NCBI RefSeq assembly: GCF_025860405.1
Contig: NZ_CP063785.1
Coordinates: forward strand, 6,821,390 to 6,885,389
Length of the DNA stretch: 64,000 bases
Direction of reading: 5' to 3'
Source: Tolypothrix sp. PCC 7712
GTDB lineage: Bacteria; Cyanobacteriota; Cyanobacteriia; Cyanobacteriales; Nostocaceae
Shown here: one piece after another, positions 58,650 through 64,000 of the stretch
Position numbering within the stretch: position 1 is the first letter of the stretch
How the letters are laid out: each line of letters starts with the position of its first letter
Program-made: the position numbers and the translations under genes
Notes under the pieces: model-generated
Databases searched by the model: none
What the model saw: only the letters and a program-made list of their open reading frames with translations
What the model was told of the DNA's origin: nothing

Positions 58650-58880
58650 GTAGGGGCAAGGCACTGCCCATTGGTGTCAACTTAACGTGAAACCCGCTTT
58701 GTAGCAAGGTTTTTGCCCTCACCCCCAGCCCCTCTCCCGCAGGGAGAAGGGAGCAAGAGATTTAGTTCCCCTTCTCCTGCGGGAGAAGGGGTTAGGGGAT
58801 GAGGGCGCGAGGTATTTGTACAACGCCCGCCCTATATCGCTTTAAGCTTAAGTTGACACGTATGGGCACTGCCGTGCCCT
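58650..58880. repeat. GGGCAAGGCA/TGCCGTGCCC palindrome interrupted by the MITE
   Basis: If the 196-bp insert and one copy of its 9-bp duplication are removed, the flanks close into GGGCAAGGCA-C-TGCCGTGCCC, an almost perfect palindrome. A related form, TTAGGGCACAGCA / TGCTATGCCCTAA, stands at about 63506-63530. The MITE therefore entered a member of a dispersed repeat family. Confidence 0.7.
58669..58864. mobile_element. 196-bp MITE-like element
   Basis: Terminal inverted repeats of 17 bp (CATTGGTGTCAACTTAA at the left; the complement of CATACGTGTCAACTTAA at the right) match at 15 of 17 positions. Direct repeats GGCACTGCC (58660-58668 and 58865-58873) flank it as a 9-bp target duplication. 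Inside is a long imperfect hairpin of CCCTCACCCC / AGGGAGAAGGG type. It encodes nothing and would need a transposase from elsewhere. Confidence 0.8.
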
Positions 58881-58931
58881 CTAGAATATTATTGATGTAT
58901 CGCAAAAATTATTTGATTTGGTATTAGTTTT

Positions 58932-58973
58932 TGCGATCGCCATCAACACCACAAACCTTTTAATCTTCCTCAT
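58932..58973 (-). pseudogene. 5' remnant of a second TPR-CHAT gene
   Basis: On the minus strand an ATG at 58973 opens 14 codons (MRKIKRFVVLMAIA) that match the start of the intact CHAT gene (MKRIKRFVVLMAIA). The DNA at 58932-58965 is identical to 50164-50197 over 34 bp. Similarity continues across the 40-bp leader as far as the TpsA stop codon. The frame then diverges abruptly and closes soon after. It is the broken start of a duplicated CHAT gene. Confidence 0.82.
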
Positions 58974-59013
58974 ACTCCTCTCTGTGCCTCTGCGTTAAAT
59001 AAAAAACTTGTGT

Positions 59014-62000
59014 TCACTGAATTACCGGACACATAGCAGAACTACTAACACCAGCAGGTGTTGCTGTTGGCGCTTCGGCAACCAGCATAATATTACCGTC
59101 AGCAGTTTTCACTAAACCTTGCGCCTCAATAATTCGCGAAGTATCTGGCAGATTTGCTGTTGGGGATACATTCGATATATTGCTGAAACTTTCCCCATCC
59201 AAACTAGCTAAAGGACTGAGGCTAGTTGTACCTGAAAGTGGTTCAAAGGAATTGGGCGGTAAACTACCGCGTCCAGTCACGACAAAGCTACCCAAAGGTT
59301 TTGCATTTGGCCCTCTAGGACAAGTTTGAGCAAATTTTGTAGTCGCATCAACCAATCCTGTTGGTAGTTCAATGAGTTTTTGTGGAGTTTGAACTTGTGG
59401 TTGAGTGAAGATGATTTGTCCCTGTACACCTAATTCAGAACTTGCAGTGATATCACTTTGATTTGTCAGTTGCGGACGCGCTGCAATACCAAAGATAGCC
59501 TGAGTGGTGATGTTAACATTACCACCTTTACCAGTAAAAGCATTGGCTGAGATGTCGCTGTTTTCATTAGCTACAGAGACAATGAAGGGTGAATTGATGG
59601 TGATGTTACCGCCATTACCACCAGCTTGGGCTAAACCTGCGGTGGTGGAGATACTACTATTGCGACGCAATAATAAAAAATCTGAGATGTTGAAGTTTAT
59701 ATTGCCGCCATCTTTGGAATTAGTAACAGCAGCAATCTTGCCATTATTATCAAGCTGAACAAAATCAGAATTGATAAAAATGTCTCCGGCGTTGCCTTCA
59801 GCAAAGCTACTAGAACTTACTTGGGCATTATTGGTAATCAATAAATCACGGGCATTTATATCAATATTTCCGCCTTTACCTGTACCAAAAAAGAAGTTTT
59901 CTTCCCCTACAGTACTCTGTATTCCACTTTTCAAACCATTGGCATCCACACCATCAAATAACACTTGACCACCTGCGGTAACTTTGACATTTCCAGCATC
60001 TCCTTGTCCACTAGTAGATGTTACTGCTTGAGCACCATTCTTGAAAGTAATATTATTAGTAGTATTGATTTGAATATTACCTGACTTTCCTTGACCTACT
60101 GTATTAGCGAGTAATTTTGTACCGTCAGCAAATAGGTTAAGAGCTTGAATTTCAATATCACCACCCTGACCAACTCCATTTACTTCTACACCGCTAAATA
60201 GGCTGCTACCTAAACTAATATCTGAGCTATTTACATTACCCAATATGTAAATATTTTCTCCTGCTTGCAGTGCAATTTTACCTGCATCTCCTTGACCGTT
60301 GGTGGTAGTAGCCAAAATTCCTTTATCAATATTTAAGTTTTCTATTGTCTTAATAGAGATATTACCAGCATTACCTTTTCCTGTAGTTCTGGTTTGTAAA
60401 ATCCCTCCATCATTTAAAGAGAAATTCTTAGCTTGGATAGCAATATCACTACCATTCCCAATTCCTAATTTATCTACACTCCCAACAATGCCACTTCCAC
60501 CAGTAATAGAGATATTACCACCTGCTTGCAGAGTAATTTTACCTGCATTGCCTTGCCCTGATGTCAATGTAGCTATAGATGATTCTCCAGCAAAATCAAT
60601 ATTATTTTCTGTGCTAATTGAGATATCACCTGCCAAGCCTTGACCGCCTAAATTGGCAGCAACGATTGTAGAAACAGTATCTAAAGAAAATGCTCCAGTG
60701 AGTATATTTATATCTCCACCATTACCGACTGCTGTAGATAAGATGCTGCTGAAAATAGAACTTTTATTTATTAAATTAAGAGAATCTATTGCTTGTACTG
60801 AAATTTTGCCTGCATTACCAACTCCCCCTGTAGGAGAAAATAATAGAGAGTTATCTAGCAGAATCGTCTTAACTTTAATATCAATATTTCCACCATTACC
60901 TATAGCAGAATCTTCAACATTACTGAAGATTCTGCTGTTAATTAGAGATGCAGTATCTTGAACATCAACAACAATATTGCCTGAGTTTCCTTGACCTAAA
61001 GTGGTAGTGAGTAACGCTGAATTATTGAGTAGGAATTTTCCTGTTTGAATATTGATATTACCGCCCTTACCTGTAGAACCGAAAATGTCTCCCAAGAAAC
61101 CGCTGCTAATTTGTGACGAGAAAGCACTAAATTCTGGGCTAGAAAGAGAAACTGTATCTAATGCTTGGACAAATATGTTCCCTCCATCATTCCCGCTAAT
61201 AGCATCAGCGTTGATTCTGCCAGCATCTTTTAAGAAGAGATTTTTCGTATTGATCCGAATATTACCACCATTAGCTGTTTCACTTAAAGTAGAACTACTA
61301 ATGTTACTAGGTAGCCAAGCCTCTTGGATAATTTCTCCATTTTCAGTCACTCTTGTTTGACAAATTACGGAACCAGAGCAGTCAAAAACTAGTCTTTTTC
61401 CAAACCCATCAACTGTGACTTTATCCTGTGCGTTAACGATAATATCACCTGCATTTCCTTGCCCACCAGTCGTTGTATTTAAGGTTGCTCCATTAGTTAA
61501 AGATAGTGAATCAGTTGTGACTTGAATGTTGCCACCTTTACCTGCATTAGCTGACCTTGATTGGCTGGTAATACCAGTAATTAGCGTACCGACTATACCA
61601 TCTAATTGAACTGATTCACGGGCATTAATTGTAATATCACCAGTATCACCCAGCCCGAAAATATCATTGCTTATTTGAGAGCCATCACTCAAGGAAAGTA
61701 TTCTAGTTGTGATGTGAATTTCTCCTCCGTTACCTACTGCTTCTGGAGATGTTGAACTACTGGTAAAACTAGCATTTTCAAAAGTAATGCGATCACGAGC
61801 ATCAATTGTAATATTTCCTGCATTTCCTTTACCTAAAGTGATACTAGAAATAAAAGTGCCATTCTTCAACTCGAGAGAACCTGTGGTGATTTGAATATCT
61901 CCAGCTTTGCCTACACCATCATAATCAACACTACTAATAATTCGTGCTGGTTCATCATTACCAACTCCAACATTTAAATTAATTACTTCTCCCACATTAA

Positions 62001-63429
62001 TACTAATATTTCCTGCATCTCCCTGACCAAAAGCTTTAGTTCTGATTTCAGACGATGCCAGTGATAAAGAACCTGCTTCTATTTTAATGTCGCCACTATT
62101 ACCAATGGCAGTATTTTCTATACCACCATAAATGACACTAATATTGCTGAGATTTATGTCATTTTTTACTTTCAAAAAAATATTTCCACTGCTTCCTTGT
62201 CCGTCGCTGGCCACATTTAATTGACCATTATCAAAAATCAATGAACCTGTATTAATATTGATATCACCCGTTTTACCAAAAGCTTCTTCTAGCAGAATAT
62301 TGGCGATAAAACTGCCTTCTTTAAGAGTTGTTACTCCCGTTGCATCAATCACAACATCTCCGCCTTGACTGTCTGGCGTACCCAAACCGATATCTATCCC
62401 CGCCCGCAATTTACTTTCTCCTGCTAACTCTACATTGCGAGCATGAATCTTGATATTGCCACCATTATCACTGCGGACATTCGCTACTGCGCCATTAGTG
62501 AAAGATACATCTGCTCTTTGTACACCAGCCGGCATTGTTAAGCTGAGGTTATCGTCTACAAAATTCAGCCCCACGTCACCTGGTGCAGACAATCCTGCTA
62601 ACTCAATATTTCCACCAAAAGCCTTAAGTTCTCCGCCATTAATGTTGATATCTCCACCAACCAGCAGCAAACTTTCACCATTTGGGACTCTTAAACCTGT
62701 GGCAATTCCACCAGTCGGACTAATACCTGCATTCGCCTTTGATTGAACAGTAATTTTCCCTTGGTTGAGTTGATTAAAAAATAACGCCGAAGGATTAACA
62801 TTCAACAGTGGCGGTGCTTCTGGGTTAGTGGCGCTAAATATTCCTTGTTCGCCAAATCTTACTCCGTTAGCAGTAGTGGCCACAAATGAACCACGCACAT
62901 CTAATCTGGCATTTTGCCCAAATACAATACCATTGGGGTTGATGAGAAACAGATTTGCATTACCCAAAACTCCCAAAGTACCGAAAATATTAGAAGCGCT
63001 TCCACCAGTCACCCGCGTCAGGATATTTCCTACTCCAGATGGATTTATAAAATATACTCGTTGCCCATCATTAATATTAAACTGGCTAAAACTGTGAAAT
63101 AAATTAGCACCTCGTTGCGCTCCCCCATCGATAAAATCATAGTTAATACCATTAATGGGAATATTGGGTGTCAAGCGAGAACTTTCTGCGCCTAAAGTGT
63201 TGTCGGGTGTGATTTGGGCTGTGGCTGCTGAAAAAAGATGGAAACAAGATTGAAAAAGACAGAAAAAAAGAATGCGTTTGATAAATGCATATTTTTTTTG
63301 ATGTCTGGCGTTCATAAAAACTTGGTTCAAAGAAATTTTATTAACGTCTTGTAAAAAATTTAATTTTTGTAGGAATGCAGCAAGAAATATCCTATAATGC
63401 TGACATTTATTGATGTCAGGTTCAGACAA
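59014..63429 (-). CDS. two-partner-secretion exoprotein (TpsA-like), copy 3
   Basis: The 1471-residue protein (about 1433 if it starts at codon 39, MNARHQKKYAF, which gives a cleaner signal peptide ending AATAQ) has the TPS domain (ITPDNTLGAESSRLTPNIPI, FHSFSQFNINDGQRVYFINP, LFLINPNGIVFG), a long GNAGNI/GNGGNI beta-helix and the shared C-terminal block (ELPTGLVDATTKFAQTCP, GRGSLPPNSFEPLSG, ending AMCPVIQ). Its N-terminus differs from copies 1 and 2, so it is the most distant in that part. Its C-terminal block and leader are close to the others. It is followed by the CHAT remnant. Confidence 0.93.
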   Translation of the reverse strand: MSEPDINKCQHYRIFLAAFLQKLNFLQDVNKISLNQVFMNARHQKKYAFIKRILFFCLFQSCFHLFSAATAQITPDNTLGAESSRLTPNIPINGINYDFIDGGAQRGANLFHSFSQFNINDGQRVYFINPSGVGNILTRVTGGSASNIFGTLGVLGNANLFLINPNGIVFGQNARLDVRGSFVATTANGVRFGEQGIFSATNPEAPPLLNVNPSALFFNQLNQGKITVQSKANAGISPTGGIATGLRVPNGESLLLVGGDININGGELKAFGGNIELAGLSAPGDVGLNFVDDNLSLTMPAGVQRADVSFTNGAVANVRSDNGGNIKIHARNVELAGESKLRAGIDIGLGTPDSQGGDVVIDATGVTTLKEGSFIANILLEEAFGKTGDININTGSLIFDNGQLNVASDGQGSSGNIFLKVKNDINLSNISVIYGGIENTAIGNSGDIKIEAGSLSLASSEIRTKAFGQGDAGNISINVGEVINLNVGVGNDEPARIISSVDYDGVGKAGDIQITTGSLELKNGTFISSITLGKGNAGNITIDARDRITFENASFTSSSTSPEAVGNGGEIHITTRILSLSDGSQISNDIFGLGDTGDITINARESVQLDGIVGTLITGITSQSRSANAGKGGNIQVTTDSLSLTNGATLNTTTGGQGNAGDIIVNAQDKVTVDGFGKRLVFDCSGSVICQTRVTENGEIIQEAWLPSNISSSTLSETANGGNIRINTKNLFLKDAGRINADAISGNDGGNIFVQALDTVSLSSPEFSAFSSQISSGFLGDIFGSTGKGGNINIQTGKFLLNNSALLTTTLGQGNSGNIVVDVQDTASLINSRIFSNVEDSAIGNGGNIDIKVKTILLDNSLLFSPTGGVGNAGKISVQAIDSLNLINKSSIFSSILSTAVGNGGDINILTGAFSLDTVSTIVAANLGGQGLAGDISISTENNIDFAGESSIATLTSGQGNAGKITLQAGGNISITGGSGIVGSVDKLGIGNGSDIAIQAKNFSLNDGGILQTRTTGKGNAGNISIKTIENLNIDKGILATTTNGQGDAGKIALQAGENIYILGNVNSSDISLGSSLFSGVEVNGVGQGGDIEIQALNLFADGTKLLANTVGQGKSGNIQINTTNNITFKNGAQAVTSTSGQGDAGNVKVTAGGQVLFDGVDANGLKSGIQSTVGEENFFFGTGKGGNIDINARDLLITNNAQVSSSSFAEGNAGDIFINSDFVQLDNNGKIAAVTNSKDGGNINFNISDFLLLRRNSSISTTAGLAQAGGNGGNITINSPFIVSVANENSDISANAFTGKGGNVNITTQAIFGIAARPQLTNQSDITASSELGVQGQIIFTQPQVQTPQKLIELPTGLVDATTKFAQTCPRGPNAKPLGSFVVTGRGSLPPNSFEPLSGTTSLSPLASLDGESFSNISNVSPTANLPDTSRIIEAQGLVKTADGNIMLVAEAPTATPAGVSSSAMCPVIQ

Positions 63430-63661
63430 TCAAAAGTCTGTCATAGGAGCAATGATTCCTAATTACTCAGTTTTATGGAATTTGTAAAACATTCATGGTC
63501 ATATTAGGGCACAGCAATGCTATGCCCTAACAACGGGTTTGATTCAAGAGAAAATATTTGTAATTACTATAATTAGTAATTAAATATGGTTTAACTATAT
63601 CACCAAAATTAATTACAAATTACGAATTACAAATTACAAATTACGAATTACGAATTACGCA
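63430..63661. repeat. palindrome and ATTACAA/ATTACGA heptamers
   Basis: TTAGGGCACAGCA and TGCTATGCCCTAA form an interrupted palindrome near 63506-63530, related to that at 58650. At 63612-63660 about seven heptamers (ATTACAA, ATTACGA) abut the next gene's stop codon. It also contains the upstream region of TpsA copy 3. No gene is present. Confidence 0.75.
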
Positions 63662-64000
63662 TTATTTAGCTTGATTTCGCGCTGCTGATGCTGGTTTACA
63701 GACATTAGCAACAAATTCAGTACGTTGTTTTACAAAAGATGCAGAGGGTTTTTCTACTTGGTAAAGAATTTGGAAAGCATCAGACCAAGGGTGAAATGTT
63801 CCTGTTTCTGTTGTGTGTTGAATTTCATAGTTGATAAAGAAATCAGCTTTTTTCAAAGCGATTTCTTCTGGTGAAGCTTTATCCGATTTCAGTTGTTGTT
63901 CTAATGCTTGCAATCCGCTTTGAATTTTTTGGCGATCGCTTGCTTCCATTACTTGGAATGTTGTCCAATTATTACTACCGGATAGTTGCCATTGGTAGAA
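63662..64000 (-). CDS. conserved hypothetical protein, 5' end beyond window
   Basis: The frame runs from the right window edge without a stop. Seventeen codons upstream of the first ATG (63949) are open and read FYQWQLSGSNNWTTFQVMEA into it, so the gene very likely starts outside the window and the ATG at 63949 is internal. At least 112 residues are visible. The fragment is mostly helical (LQALEQQLKSDKASPEEIAL), with HPWSDAFQILYQVEKPSASF and a single Cys near the end. No domain is recognised. Confidence 0.7.
   Translation of the reverse strand, partial: FYQWQLSGSNNWTTFQVMEASDRQKIQSGLQALEQQLKSDKASPEEIALKKADFFINYEIQHTTETGTFHPWSDAFQILYQVEKPSASFVKQRTEFVANVCKPASAARNQAK

Larger units (their letters stand above)
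58519..59013. other. intergenic region with CHAT remnant, MITE-like element and palindrome
   Basis: This 495-bp gap separates TpsA copies 2 and 3. Its left end is the upstream region shared with copy 1 (about 58519-58612). A palindromic repeat interrupted by a 196-bp MITE-like element occupies 58650-58880. Its right end (58932-59003) is a scrap of a second CHAT gene. All three are listed separately. Confidence 0.85.

Noticed and set aside
50285-63102. Many plus-strand ORFs of 60-160 residues opposite the TpsA genes
   Set aside because: They are antisense shadows of the GNAGNI-type repeat coding, which avoids stops on the complement; Pro/Leu-rich and without start signals.

Overview
The window looks like chromosomal DNA of a filamentous, probably heterocyst-forming cyanobacterium (Nostoc/Calothrix/Tolypothrix type). 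The reasons are many GCGATCGC (HIP1-like) palindromes, many intergenic heptanucleotide tandem repeats of the STRR kind, the rplI-dnaB pair, a DnaB intein at the site known from Synechocystis, a CBS-CP12 fusion protein, and very large sensor kinases and filamentous-haemagglutinin-type proteins. No rRNA, tRNA, CRISPR array or intact insertion sequence was seen. Both window edges are ordinary chromosome; the last gene runs off the right edge.

Layout. 0.1-6.5 kb: housekeeping genes (phasin-like protein, FKBP isomerase, dnaB with a 176-residue mini-intein, rplI, an M14-like peptidase, gloB, a small conserved protein). 6.5-17.3 kb: a surface-glycan island with eight glycosyltransferase-like genes around one ABC exporter. 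The exporter carries two histidine-kinase-dimerisation-like domains at its C-terminus. 17.5-30.9 kb: scattered single genes (AarF/UbiB kinase, SGNH hydrolase, two FHA proteins, pentapeptide protein, endonuclease V, prohibitin, tRNA 2-selenouridine synthase, AraC-MGMT fusion, an anchored Asn/Ser/Thr-rich protein). 31.4-34.9 kb: CBS-CP12, then an lptA-lptB-lptF/G-like outer-membrane lipid export operon. 35.4-46.9 kb: signalling (REC-wHTH-Hpt-REC-REC regulator, PAS/GAF sensor kinase, FHA/zinc-ribbon protein, a NarL-type two-component trio with a kinase-like protein lacking the histidine), with ligA in between. 47.5-63.4 kb: a minus-strand island of three giant two-partner-secretion exoproteins and one secreted TPR-CHAT protein.

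How the parts fit. The 6.5-16.2 kb island is a plausible assembly and export line for a surface polysaccharide or glycolipid. The Lpt operon moves lipopolysaccharide to the outer membrane. The 47.5-63.4 kb island looks like tandem duplication of a [TpsA exoprotein + CHAT protein] unit. A 5' scrap of a second CHAT gene survives after the third exoprotein gene, close to a 196-bp MITE-like insertion that has 17-bp inverted ends and a 9-bp target duplication.

Most unusual signals: the ABC exporter with tandem DHp-like domains, the stand-alone histidine-less DHp membrane protein in the two-component operon, the TpsA/CHAT duplication with its remnant, the MITE, and a 42-bp iteron-like array upstream of the kinase gene's neighbours.
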